Positions 1 to 11,832 of a DNA stretch of 64,000 nucleotides are shown here, piece after piece; positions within the stretch are counted from its first letter, which is position 1, and each line of letters starts with the position of its first letter. The notes beneath the pieces were generated by a model. The model was not told the DNA's origin and did no database searches. It saw nothing but the letters and a program-made list of their open reading frames with translations. This DNA is from Volvox africanus (lineage: Eukaryota > Chlorophyta > Chlorophyceae > Chlamydomonadales > Volvocaceae): positions 1,860,001 to 1,924,000 of the forward strand of contig BSDZ01000008.1 of assembly GCA_030268105.1 (NCBI GenBank). The letters are read 5' to 3'. A program made the position numbers and the translations under genes.

Positions 1-80
1 AATTGGGGTCGTCACCGTCCATCGACATGGGGGCACCCTGCCCTTAACGTTAGGGTCTTTGGCCCGCTCTCGGTCGGGGT
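1..80 (+). repeat. Truncated copy of the 21083-21815 repeat family
   Basis: The first 80 bases match 62931-63010 almost exactly, including GGGTCTTTGGCCCGCTCTCG. The copy is cut by the window edge. Confidence 0.85.
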
Positions 81-220
81 ATATATATGTATATATGTAT
101 GTATATATGTATGTATATATAAAGTATATATATTACCAAATGAAATCTTACATATACAAGAGATTTCATTATATTAAAGTTTTGCGAAGTATCTTTAAAT
201 ATGGGCTCCCAATCTTGCAG

Positions 221-3200
221 GAGCCCCAATACCGAGCCCGTCTGTCGCTCCGTCTATACACATTAGAGGACCTCGCCCGGCACCTGCGCACCGGCCTGCC
301 TCCAGGGTGGGACCAACCCATGCCGCTCGCAGCAGCCGCACCTCAGCACCAGCACCAGCAGCAGCGCACTAACTCATGGGTCGGTCTCATGGATCTGGGT
401 CGCGCCTGGGACGGCGGTGTGGGAAGGCAGAGCGACAGCCCCAGCGGGCTGTGGCTGTGGCAGCTGTGGGCGCTGGTCAACGGGTTGTTGGACTCAGCTT
501 GGGAATGGCAGGTGAGCCGTCGAAGTGCCGGCGAATGTCGATATTAATATTTCAATATTTCAGTATTTCAGTATTTCAGTGTTTCAGTGTTTCATATTTC
601 AATATTTCAATATCGCCTTCGGAGGTTGACATTGTCGTGTTAGGTAGGGCTCCCACGCGTCCAGGGCTCAGGTGTCTTAAGGGTGAGTTGTCGGGGAATG
701 CATGGCGTGGAATAAGTGTCTCCGTGGGAATGCACTCCCTGGCCACCGCTGGTGTTGTCAACTCGCTAGGGCTTGCTTGGGATTCAGGTTCTGCATACCG
801 CAAAGCTCTCCAGCACTGAGTACAAAATTCCCCCTTTGATCGGTAGAGCGGCTCACGGGCTTTTGGTGTTTCGATGAACAATGACTGAGTGAAGATGGCC
901 CTTTCCGGACCTCCGGTCCTAGAAAGTAGAGTTCCCGTACTGTATAGGACCGTGATAAACCAATGGAGAACTGGGCTGCCGTCAGGAGGAACGTACCCCT
1001 TCTCTGTCTTACGTTATCGGTTGCAGACCGGCTTTCCTGGCCGGGGCGATGGCGGTGATATGCGTCTGGACCCGCTTCAAGATTGGCCGCTACTGCCTGT
1101 GCTGGGCTCTGGACCAGGCGCCGGTGTGCTACTGCCAGTCCGCCACCGCCGGCTAGTGATCTGCCTGCCCTCAGCACCGCCGCCGCCGCCAGGGCCTGAC
1201 GGCGGGAAAGAGGGCGGCAGCGGCGACAAGGGCGCCGGCGCTGCCGCCAGTCCATCGGCTGCGAACTCGAGGCTGGTGGTGGCTGCCGGGCCGTTGCCGT
1301 CACTTGGCGACTTGGTGAGTATATATGAGGAATTGAGGATGGGAGGGAACGACTAGGGTACGACGCGGATATATGACACAACACGGACAAGGTTTTGCTG
1401 GACGGGTAAGGTTTACGTACATTTTTTATTTGGCGGGTCCATGATGAGACGCGCCTGGTTTAAGCTGCGCTCTGACGCCATGGAAGTACGATTCGCTGTA
1501 TTTATGGAAGTACGACCAGATGTACAGTGCCGCTGCGTACGGCAGAGTTGCTAGCGGTTTTCTTTGACCCTGCCCTTCAAATGCACTTCGCCCATGCGGT
1601 ATTTCTTCTCTTAAAGTGAGGAATTATCCTTTTTCTCGATGAATTTTTTATATTACTCTTCGCCAACCCCGCCCTTTGCAGGCTCCCGCCCTCCCGGCCC
1701 CCTGGAACTGGCTCGCACCGGCACTTCACGCAATCGGCTGCCCCCTGCTAGACCCCCGATTCAAAGACCCACTGACCCGCCACTGCGCGCCGCACCCCGA
1801 CGGCCTGCCGCCGCGCGGCCTAGCAGACGCGTCAGCGATAGCTGGCTCGGCGCCGACCCGTGGGTCAGTGGGCGCCGCGGCGGGCGCCGCCATTTCCGCG
1901 CTTGTGGAGAAGATGCGACTGTGCGATGCGGCATGCGGTGGCGCACTGCCGCGTAGATGTGGGTCGGAGTGGGACGAGTCCAATCGGGCAGCGGTTCTGG
2001 GGCTGCTGGCCGAGGCGACGCCAACGTAAGGCCGTCCAAAAATGAACTGGCTCGAAAGCTTTAAACGATGTATATATATATGTCACTTCAGTAATTAGTA
2101 ACTAAAATCGCCGGGTTAGTTAAACGACGAAACACGAGACCGCGTCGTAAGAAGTGAACGAACCGGGCCTTACTTGGCTTTTCGATTTTCTCATTTTGGT
2201 TAAGACGGATATGAGCCCCCGGCGGCCGAGCACTGATTGAAATCCTGATTGTAGAACGGCACAGCCCGAGTGAACAGCCTTCGCGCAATCGAAGGCTGTT
2301 CACTCGGGCTGTGCCGTTCTTCACGCCATCCTGTTACAAGAAGGCTGATAAGGCCCAGGTAACTCCGCCTCCTTGGTCGTGTGGGGGGGGAGGGTTGTAC
2401 ACTATGAGAGACTGAAAACCCGGGGACACGAACAAAAGCCCAGATCATTGTACACATTGGAATATACACAACTTCAGTTAAAGATATCGTGTGTTGTATC
2501 ATTCCGCAGCAATATCGACCCGGCGGACATCATCTTCCTTCGTCGCCTGCCGATTTACCCGACGCATGGCGGCGGTTTCACGGCACTCGAGGAGGATCCC
2601 ATGGGTCACCACGAAGGCGCCAATGCTGCCGCGGCCAGCTCCGCCACCGCATCCAATTCGACTCCAGGGACGGCGCCTGTGGTTTGCGCTGCGGATCTCC
2701 TACAGCTGGTCCCCGGTATGTGATTGGCATTGCTCCCGCTTTGAGATTGCCTTCCGTACTGGCAGGGAATACCTCGACAGGCAGACAGATAGGGAGGTTA
2801 TCGTCATGTACGACATAAATCCCCGTACTTCCTTGGGGTTTTGGTCCGTTGGTGTCATTACTCTACCCCCTTTCGTGGGTCTACAACCTCTGCATCCGCC
2901 ATTTAGTCGCTGGTCGCAATTGTTATTCCTGCGTTGCCGTACGTTCGGGTCTTCCACCCCATAAGGCCTCCTTTTTTCCTTGCCTCCTTGCCTTCTTCAC
3001 CCGCACCCGCACCCGTCAAACGCGTGCGCCCCCGTCCTCGCCCCGTCCTCGCACCCTCATCAGGTCTGGAGTCCGCGCTGCCGGAGTCCATTCCCCGCCG
3101 GCTGCTGCTGCCCCAGCCGGGTGCCGCCCGCCTGTACACACTGCTTGATGTGCCCTCGCTGACCGCGGCCGGCTTTCTCGGAAGGGTGGTGCTGCCGCAC

Positions 3201-5558
3201 TTGGGCGGCTTGCCGGACGGGATTAGGGCCATGCTGCTGACCCACGTGCAGGCAGGTTGAGGTTTTGCGCAAGCGGATAGAAGTTGTCCATATTGCATAC
3301 TTGTTCATGCAATATACAAGTTATTACATTCTAATATGTGTTTTTTCATTCTACCAAGGATCATGGAGTATGGGCAAATTAGTGGCAGAACCTTGTATTA
3401 TGAAATATATATGTGTATGTATGTATATATATATAACATATGTGTGTGTTATTTGTTTCAACTTTGGAATCGCAAACACGCACGCGCACAGAAAGGGGGC
3501 GAACTTCTCTTTCGGCTAGTCTCCCCTCACTTTCCCTAGACCCTTTCCGTAGCCCCTCTTCCTTGTTCCCTTGCCTCCATATTTACATCCCCCCTCCCGA
3601 TGTGGTGGATGTGTTCCCCTCCCTGGTGCGCGCAGAGCAACTGGAACCGTCTGCGCACCGACGAGTCCCTGCTGGCCGTCCTGCGGGATACGCCCTTCGT
3701 GACCTCAGCCGACGGCGCACTCAAGCGCCCGTCAGAGCTCTACGACCCCGACCACTCGCTGTTCGCCGCAGCCTTCCTCGGGTGTCCCGTGTTTCCCAGA
3801 GACCAGTTCGCGTCGCCCGCCTGGCTGACGGTGCTGCGCGAGGCGGGTATGCAGCACAAGGTCACGGCGGCGGGCTTCCTGGCGGCCGCAGAGGCAGTGG
3901 CGGCGCGCGGCGCGGCGCTGCACATGACGTTGCGGGGCGAGGGCGTGCCGGAGCACGGGGCAGACCTTGAGGGTGGGTGGGGGCAGGGGCCCAGGTTGAC
4001 GGTTGGCTTGGGGCCCATTCTGGGGGGAGAGGTGGAGGGGAACATACACAAAGTACACAGAAATACACACGGATACACACACAACACGTACTTGATGGTG
4101 TCTTTGCATTCACGTACGTGCCTCGCTCCCCGCACAGATCCCTTCCTGGCTGGCGGCGCTGCGGAGGTGCCCGCCGCGGTGGCGGGCGCCCGCGCCAAGG
4201 TCACCGCCGCAGCGGAGCAGCTGGTGGGCTTCCTTGCAGGTCCGCAGGGCCCTACGTTGGGCGGCGGAAGGGAGTGGTGGGCGGCACTGGCCAAGGTGGC
4301 GTTCGCACCTGCTACGTTGGGACTGCCGGGTAGCCGCAAGGCACGGCAACTGCTCACAAGGTGTGCGCGTATGCGTCTGTCTGTCTGTCTGTCTGTCTGT
4401 CTGCATGTATGTTCGAAGCGAGAAGGGGGCGGAGCCCAACGGGGGACGGAAACATTCCCCCAGGGTGGGTGGGATGCGGAGAAACGTTAGCGGAAGAGGA
4501 GCAAGCCTGAGAGGTGGATATCTCAGAAACGATCAGTAGCTCATCCACTCATGACGCTGCGCTCCTGGTCACATGGCGTTGCTGCCGCTGCCGTCGCCGT
4601 CGCCGCTGCAGGTACCCTGATGCCGCCGCTGCTTCGGACTGGCCGCTGGTGTGGTCGGTGTTGCCGATGGTGGCGGCGGACCGACAGATTCCGGCCGCGT
4701 TGGGACAGGGGCAGCTGAGGATCAGATCGCCTCCACCACTGGCGGCTGTGGTGGCGCATCTGCGCAGGGTGAGAGGGGCGCGAGGGAAGCGGCGACTGGG
4801 ACAGGAGGGCGGCAGGGCGGCAGGGCAACAGGGCGCCAGGGCGGGAGGGCAGCAGGGTGGGAAGGTAGGAAAAGCACGGGCTGTACCAAATCTCACACAG
4901 CCCGCTCCCTCCTTTACATCATGCCTGCATTGCCTAACTTGGCATTGCATGTTTGCATGGCATCCTCTCCCGAGCAGACTATGCCTTCCAAAAAACTGTT
5001 TAGTCGAATTGAAGTATATCATCGAAGTGTTGAAGCTGTTGCGCAAAAGAGAGGCATGGAGGCTGCAGCCTGGCTCTGCTCATCCCTCTGGCCGACCTAG
5101 CCGGTCCACTGGGGCCGTCAGTGTAACGATCACGACAAAAGATGGTCCGTTTCGATCAGACCCCGCACGCTACAACACGAGGGCCAAAACAGGGCTTGCG
5201 AGCGACAGTGAGGAAGTCGAGAGACATAAGCCCCGAACCCCGCTGGCATGTCTTGAGGATGCTTCTAGAAGGAGGATGCTTCTAGAACCCCTGGGTGCAT
5301 GTGTGTAAGCGCAGGTCGGGGCAGACAGCGGTGAGGAGGCGCTGAGCGCATGGCCTACTTCTGCCGGCAGCGTGGAGGACGCCTTCCGCGCCGTACTGTC
5401 GTACCTGGATAAAGAGGGCGTCTCTGGGCAGAAGGTGGGTGTTATGGGGGTTCGGGGGAGGAAGGAGGGGAGGGGGAGGGGGAGCAGGACTTGAATGTGC
5501 AATAAGATGCGTTATTACGAACTATAGGACCCGATAATGATGATGGTGATGATGATGG

Positions 5559-5593
<35 letters not shown>

Positions 5594-8500
5594 GTGCTCA
5601 GTTTTAGGACACATATGCTATAAGAAGGGCATGATGATAGAGATGATAGAGAAGTAATACACAGGGCCTGATGAAAGAAGTGACCCCCGAGAAGCCAGTG
5701 CGGGTGAGCAGTAGGTCGGGTATTACGCTGTGCCGCATGCTCATTCAGACGCGGTGTGGGGACATCCCCGCTCCTCCCCTCGGCGCACGTACGGCAGAAA
5801 CCGGCAGATGAAGTCACGTCGGGGTCGTCCGTTGGCGAGGCATGGACTCGTGTGTGAACGCCGCCTTTCAATGTTTGCGATTCATCGATTTCGCTTGTGG
5901 GAAGGTCCTGCAGTTATGCAGCGCTCCTCCTCAGCATTGTTGACCCGCCTCTGGCCTCTCCTGCTAAACCCTAAGGAACGGAAACGTCGTATGCGTGTGA
6001 GCGCGAACCGCAGGCCGCCCAGCTGCGTGACGTGGCGTTCGTACCGGTCGCCCGTGCTACGCTACTGGCACCGCCGCGACGGCTGTATGTACGGCTCAAG
6101 GTACGACAGGCAGGGGGAAGAGAGGGAAGGGGATGGGATGAGGCTCACGCTTATGGAGCGCTTGACGTGCGAAGTTCCGCGCTTTGGTCTGTGACTTGAC
6201 GTTTCCCCACCGGCCCTCGGCTTCCCCCTACTCACCCCGGTGCTGCCATCGCCTCAGGAGGACTTTGCGCCTTTCGCCTTCGAGGTGCCGCCCTCCCTGG
6301 CGTCCTTCACGTCCCTGCTGAAAAGCTTGGGGGCGCAGGACGAGCCGAGGGCGCAAGTAAGGAGCCACGTGTCCCATTCACATTCTCTGCATTCGCCCGT
6401 GTCCCGCTTCCTCTCCGGCTGCAGCTACGGCTACAATTACAAAAATGTTTCTATCAATGACGACAGATGGGTTTCAAGGCAAATTTACTCCTTACATATA
6501 ACCCCTTCCCTTTACCCCTTCCCCATCAACCATTATCCAACTTCACGGTGGTTAGTCCTCGTTGCTTCAGTTCCTTATCGTTCCACCAGCTGGCTTGTTT
6601 CATCCCCCCTTCCTCCCGCTCCTATCAGGACCTGGTGGACTCCCTCCGCTCTCTGGCGGCGTCTGCCGGGCCTCAGCCGCTGAACCCCAACCAGAGGGCC
6701 GCCATCATCCGGCTGCTGACCCACGTGGCGGCTCTGGGCGGCGCAGGGACCGCGACGGGAGCCGGCGGCGGTGCGGTGGGCGGCAGCGCAGCTGATCTGT
6801 CCTACCTGAACTCCGCCCGCAAGGAGCGGCGGCTGTTGGTCCTGTCGGCGGACGGAAGGTGGGGGTTTACTGGGGCCACGCGACGGGGGGTAGGGAGAGC
6901 TCAAGAAGAGGACCACCAATGGAAGGTGGTTGGCGGTTGGAGTCGCGAGTTGAAAGCACCATGACGTGGCGCGTACCGCATATGATCCGCGAATGGGTCG
7001 TTGTCCGCATCAGTCCTCGAGTAGGGGGCCGCGGAGGGACCAAGAGGGGGTTCGCGTCGCAGCATCTTGCTGCATGATGCGCGCCATCATGCAGCACGTG
7101 GCATCTTTCCAGACTCCACGCGCGTATATCCATCAGTTATACGAGGTATAAGTCTTTTAAGTCTTTCTTTCTGTCTGTCTGTCTACCTGTCTGTCTGTCT
7201 GTCTGCATACATATGTTTTTTTTCACGTACCCGCATTCACGTACCCGCATTCACGTACCCGCATTCACGTACCCGCATTGCCCATTGACCTCTGTCGGTC
7301 CCGCACAGGCTAGTCCCGGCGCACAGCGCTGTGAGTGTGGGTGAGGGGGGGGGCGGATCGGGCGCCGGCCGCCTCCTGGGTAGGCTGGACCCGGGCGCCC
7401 TGACGCTGACGCACCCGGCTCTGTCCGAGGCGGTGACTCGCTGGCTAGGGTGCCCCCGCCTGGGTGATGTGGCGGAGGAGCGGCTGGACCCGGGCCATCC
7501 CCTGGAGCCGGTGGAACAGATCCAGGTGCGGGACGGGAACGGCTAGCAGTCCATCCACCATTCGCTCGTTCGCATGCACAATCTTGAAAAGCAAAAATGA
7601 GATTTGGAAATTACAGCTTAAGTACGACACGATCCAATACATTTGTTACGAATCCATTTGATATTTGGTCTCAATACTACCGAGCGGTATGCGAGCGCCC
7701 TGCCCGCATCTCTTTGTCTCTACACCACCCCTTCCCCCTCCCCCACCCCCACCTCTCGCGCTTTATCGCTCCTATCTTCTATGTGATTCTTTGGACCCGC
7801 GCGCCACGTGCGAGTTTTGCCATCGCTAACCAAACATCCGGTTCTAATGCCCCCGGCTAACCCCGGAATTTGTCGCCATTCACATGTACGGCACAGGGGC
7901 TGGCCCTTCGCGACGCCCGTGCGCTGTTGGCGGCCCCTACCTTCGTCAGCGCTTGCCATGTGCTGCTGCGAACTCACGCGCCGCTGGTGCGCGGCATGAC
8001 GACCCACGGGTCGCTCCACGAGGTCGCCGCCGTACTGCGTGCCGCCGCGCCGCGGCTTACCTTCGTGCGCAGCCTCCGCACCACGGCTGTGCTGCGAGCC
8101 ACAGGCACCGCCTTGTCTCCTGCCGCCGAAGCGTCCCGCATGGCATTCGACTTCGTTGAGACCGCGGCGGCGGTGACGGTGGCAGCTGCCAGCAGCGGCG
8201 GCGGGGTCATTGGCCTGGCCGCTAAATCCAGCTCTGTTGGATCTGGATCTGGATTGGGTCGAATTTTTATTGCCGAGCCGCCGGCACACCTGCCAGTTTC
8301 CTGGCTGCTGGCCAGTGCAGTAAGCCGTGTGCTAGGTAGCCCTGTGGTGCTGCCGATACAGCCACTGTTTACAATCCCGGCTGGTGAGCTGCAGCAGCTA
8401 CAGCCGGTGCTACTGCCAGGCGGCTTCGATGCGGGGCTGGAGACGGCCACCCAGGCGGGTGTTCCCGGCGCGCCGCTGCTACCTGCCGACGCAGCGCTGC

Positions 8501-9860
8501 TACAGCTGAAACCCTTACGGCACTACTGCGCCGGGGAGGTGGTAGCCTACCAACGCACCACCGCCGCCGTGGCGGTCCCCGCGGCGGCGGCAGCTGCGGC
8601 CGCGGAGCGGCGGTTGGAATTTGTCGTCCCTGCCCCCGGACTAACGGCGGGGCAGGAGGTGCAGGTAGGCGTCGCGGCCGCCACCACCGCAGGTGGTGTC
8701 AGCAGCAGCAGCAGCAGCAGCAGTAACTTGTGCTATGGCCGCGTTGCGGCACATTGTGTTCCGGCGGACAAAGCGGCTGGCGCCAGTGGCGGTCTTCACC
8801 GGGTGTTGGTGGAGGTCGAGCCGGGGGTCGTACAGCACCTCCTGTCAACGCAGGTGTTCTGCTTCAGGTGGGAGGGGCACACCGGCACAAGGTCGTCAAA
8901 CAAGCTTTAAATTGCAGATTAGTTCGTTAGGACGCACTCTTGTTAAGATATCGGTGGCGTGAATGTCTGCGGGAAGTGCCTCGACGGGACCTGTGGGGGA
9001 GGGAGGGGTAATGAAGGGTTTCTGGCCCGTGTTCAGAGGCCACGTGGGCCCAGGAGGCCAAGCCCTGCGTATGCTGGCAAAACGCTATGGTGCACATCAT
9101 GCTGCCCGGTGATATCCCCATATTACTGAATTTAGCCGCGTACGTACATTATGCGTCCAACATTCTACCGTACAGGAGCGCAACTGGTCAGACCGCGCCG
9201 CCGTCCACCGCCACCGCCGCCGCCAGCTCCAGCACCACCGCCGCGGACTTCTCCGCAGCTGCGTCTTCATCCTCTTCCGACGCCGTCGCCAGTTCTGCAG
9301 CTGCCGCTGCCGCGGCTCCTGACGACGCGTCGCCGTCAGCTGGCGCCGGCGCTGGCGCTGGCGTCCCCGGTAGCTCTGCAAGCAGGTCCGCAACGCCACT
9401 GGCGACATTGGCGGCGGCGGCGGCGGCGGCGCAGCCATCCTCCGGCGGCGTCTTGAACCCTGTAAGCTCCAGTGAGATGCTGGCGGCGGTTCGGGACGTG
9501 ATGGCGGCCGCGGGGCTGCCGCTCGATCCCGCGGCGGGGCAGTTGATGGGGCGTGTGGCGATGCTTCAGGAGAAATTGGAGGAGGCTCAGGAGCAGCTAG
9601 AGCAGGTAAGGGTGGAAATTGAATGAGGGGTATTTCGACAGCGAAGTGTTGTTGTGATCCAATGTGCCCTGCGGCAGGAAAGAGCGGCAGCGGGTGTGGC
9701 TGTGAAACACGGCGCCCCTTGCCTTCCCTCACATTACCAAAGCTGCCATGTTGGCATCCCTTTTGTAACACACCGCACTGCACTACACGGCGCGCGCGCC
9801 GCAACTCTGTGCTGTTGTGTGTCCCTCTGGTGACTATTCTTCCGGTCTTAATAATACTTT

Positions 9861-9893
<33 letters not shown>

Positions 9894-10190
9894 GTATGTG
9901 TGCATATACATGTATATACATGTATATATATATATATATACATATGCATGCATCTTAAAACATACTCGTGCACACCGCAGGCCAAGAGGGAGGCCGCTTC
10001 CAGCGCCGCTGAAGCCGAGAATGTGCGCGGCGCCTGGCAGTGTAAGATTTGCTTCGGCCGCGATGTGGACTCGGCATACACCACATGCGGTCATACCATA
10101 TGTGCGCGATGCGCTAATGCTGCTGGCTCGAACCGGTGCCCTGTGTGCCGCAAGACCAGCCAGGCACTGCTGCGACTGTATAGGGCGTAA
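221..10190 (+). CDS. Sacsin-like protein with C-terminal RING finger (3' part of gene)
   Basis: Sixteen exons can be chained in phase: 221-511, 1027-1314, 1682-2025, 2510-2715, 3064-3251, 3636-3972, 4138-4360, 4612-4768, 5315-5434, 6014-6100, 6258-6356, 6629-6858, 7309-7525, 7897-8867, 9176-9605 and 9981-10190 (TAA). The exons carry, in order, blocks that I recognise from plant sacsin-like giants: FLRRLPIYPTHGG, SELYDPDHSLF, WPLVWSVLPM, LRDVAFVPVA, PFAFEVPPSL, LNPNQRAAIIRLL, AEPPAHLPVSWL, VLGSPVVLPI and LKPLRHYCAGEVVA. Then come an Ala/Ser-rich linker, a short coiled coil (LQEKLEEAQEQLEQ) and a C3HC4 RING (CKICF, CGHTICARC, CPVC). Sacsins carry HSP90-like ATPase modules and act in protein quality control; the RING implies E3 ubiquitin ligase activity (inference). 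The start and the ATPase modules lie upstream of the window. The 3064-3251 exon needs a GC donor to keep phase. Confidence 0.88.
543..612. repeat. Tandem TTTCAGTA-like array
   Basis: About nine degenerate copies of an 8-9 nt unit (ATTTCAGT, ATTTCAAT) lie in the first visible intron of the sacsin-like gene. Confidence 0.75.
2253..2320. repeat. Perfect 31-bp inverted repeat with 6-nt loop (intronic hairpin)
   Basis: Positions 2253-2283 are perfectly complementary to 2290-2320, with the loop CGCAAT. The hairpin lies in the intron between the 1682-2025 and 2510-2715 exons of the sacsin-like gene. Confidence 0.9.
5536..5594. repeat. GAT trinucleotide microsatellite
   Basis: A nearly pure run of GAT/GGT units lies in an intron of the sacsin-like gene. 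Minus-strand reading gives a poly-isoleucine frame that is an artefact. Confidence 0.9.
7165..7282. repeat. Tandem arrays: CTGT tetramers, then a 14-bp unit
   Basis: A run of CTGT tetramers (7165-7205) is followed by about four near-identical copies of a 14-nt unit containing CGTACCCGCATTCA (7222-7282). Both lie just upstream of the splice acceptor for the exon at 7309. Confidence 0.8.
10043..10160 (+). other. C3HC4 RING finger domain of the sacsin-like protein
   Basis: The last exon encodes Cys-x2-Cys (CKIC), then Cys-x-His-x3-Cys-x2-Cys (CGHTICARC), and Cys-x2-Cys (CPVC). All eight zinc ligands of a RING-HC finger are present. The domain sits about 10 residues from the stop codon, the same position as in the plant sacsin/RING proteins. 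Confidence 0.9.
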
Positions 10191-11832
10191 CCAACACTGT
10201 GCGGTCGGGGGACGTGGAATGTAAACACCTAGGGAAGCATGCGAAGAAATGGCGCCAGATGGACAGACAGGCTTTGCTGTATCTGGCCTGGCGGAGCGTA
10301 TCTGATACAAATGTTCCTTTGTATTAGATTCGCCTCAGTGTCAATGATCTAAGTATGACCTTCCAAGAGAGAACAGGAGGAAGGACAACCTAATACGGCA
10401 GCGAAGGAGAATGCGCGTCTGATACTTGTGTGAATGCACTTGACAATGGATATACATATTACAGCAGGTGACATTTTTACGTTTTTCAGGCAAAGTTTAC
10501 AGGGGGCGTTTTTGAAGGTTCGCGTGTGTTTTCGGTGAGAAGGAGGCTGGGGCTGCGGCGGCTGTGCTGGCGTGGCTCGGCGTGCAGATGTCTGCGTCAT
10601 ATGTACGAGTGTTTGTGTTTGTGTTTGTCACTGTGTGTTTCCGTCCTCAGTTCCTTACTCCTTTCTGTGTGGTGGCATGCACCTCCGGGACCTCAACTTA
10701 CGAAGACATGTGATTGACAAGCGGATGAAGAAGTGGAATTTATAGGTATGAGCTGCAGGAGGGCTGCCGTGCCGGGGTGCACCAGCGGCAGCAGCTGTAA
10801 ATACAATACCGAAATCTTCCGCGCTGCTTGCATCCGTGCCGTGCATAGGTCTTTTGAGTAGAAGCGCCATAATGAAGATAGGAAAGCTTGTTACTCCAAT
10901 CGGCAGCCTGGTGAGGTCATGTGTGGCGAGGCCGGCGAGGCCTGGCGAGGTCGCGGGAGCGAAGCCCTGTTCCCAAGTTGGGCAGCCCACGCCTTTCGTC
11001 TTTCATAGTTCAGCTATGAAGCATCTCAGACGCAATGAGCCGTCTCAAACGTGTCCACTGCGCCAACTCAGCACTGTCAAAGGGATGGTAATAAGAGAGA
11101 CTGACATTGTAGGGTGTATCTCTCTTCAACCAAGTGTAAATTTCCCTGGTTGCTCATCTCACTATATCGTAAGCTTTGCGGCTGTCATGATATAGAGGAC
11201 AAGGGAATTAGAAACTGTGTACGTGCTGTACCTGAAGAGGAGGATCATGATTGCTATAGCAAAATGTAAGTAGGTACGTTACTTAAGTCATTCGACCATT
11301 GTTTCATATTGGCCACCTGCGAAAACACTTGTAGCTTCCGCAGTGCCCTTCTTTGTGAAAATCAAGGGAGATCAAATAAATTTATACTCCAGAGCATTCT
11401 ATAACTATGTGATTCATTTCACCACGAAAAGGCAACCATTCAGAAACGGAGATGTGGTGTTAGGTAATACTATGATCTTGGCGATAAGAGCACTCGTGGA
11501 CGATACATTTTAACCCAGAAGATATACAAATTCAATAGAACTTCATGCGCCTGATAGTTTCAGCAGAGAGGTTGTAGATCTGCAAGCCCATATAGGACGA
11601 TACGCCGTACCACTGTGGTAAGAGAGTACCTCGTCCTCCTCCAGATGTACGCGTGGTACCGGTTAAAAGATTGCATTTACCATAGTGTCGCAATGCCGCC
11701 AACCTTGTCATCTTCTTAATCTTTATGTTTCACCGCGGCGCTCGTCTGCCACACGGCAACACACGTTTGAAATACACTCAGCATATTAAATTGCTGCTTG
11801 GTTTGCGCCACTAGGTATAGGACAACAGTGCA
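10191..11832. other. Intergenic region: 3' end of sacsin-like gene to CAO start
   Basis: I see no supported gene here. It holds the 3' UTR of the upstream gene and the promoter and 5' UTR of the chlorophyllide a oxygenase gene. The open frames in it have no recognisable motifs or splice structure. Confidence 0.6.
10220..10224 (+). promoter_or_regulatory. Putative polyadenylation signal TGTAA
   Basis: TGTAA lies 30 nt after the stop codon of the sacsin-like gene. In Chlamydomonas and its relatives TGTAA is the usual poly(A) signal. The pentamer is short and common, so the assignment rests on position only. Confidence 0.4.

Noticed and set aside
758..1390. 210-aa minus-strand frame
   Set aside because: It is antisense to a well-supported exon of the sacsin-like gene; GC-rich exons leave long shadows on the other strand.
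9097..9921. 274-aa minus-strand Arg/Pro-rich frame
   Set aside because: It is antisense to the Ala/Ser-rich exon 9176-9605 and runs into a microsatellite, with no recognisable motif.
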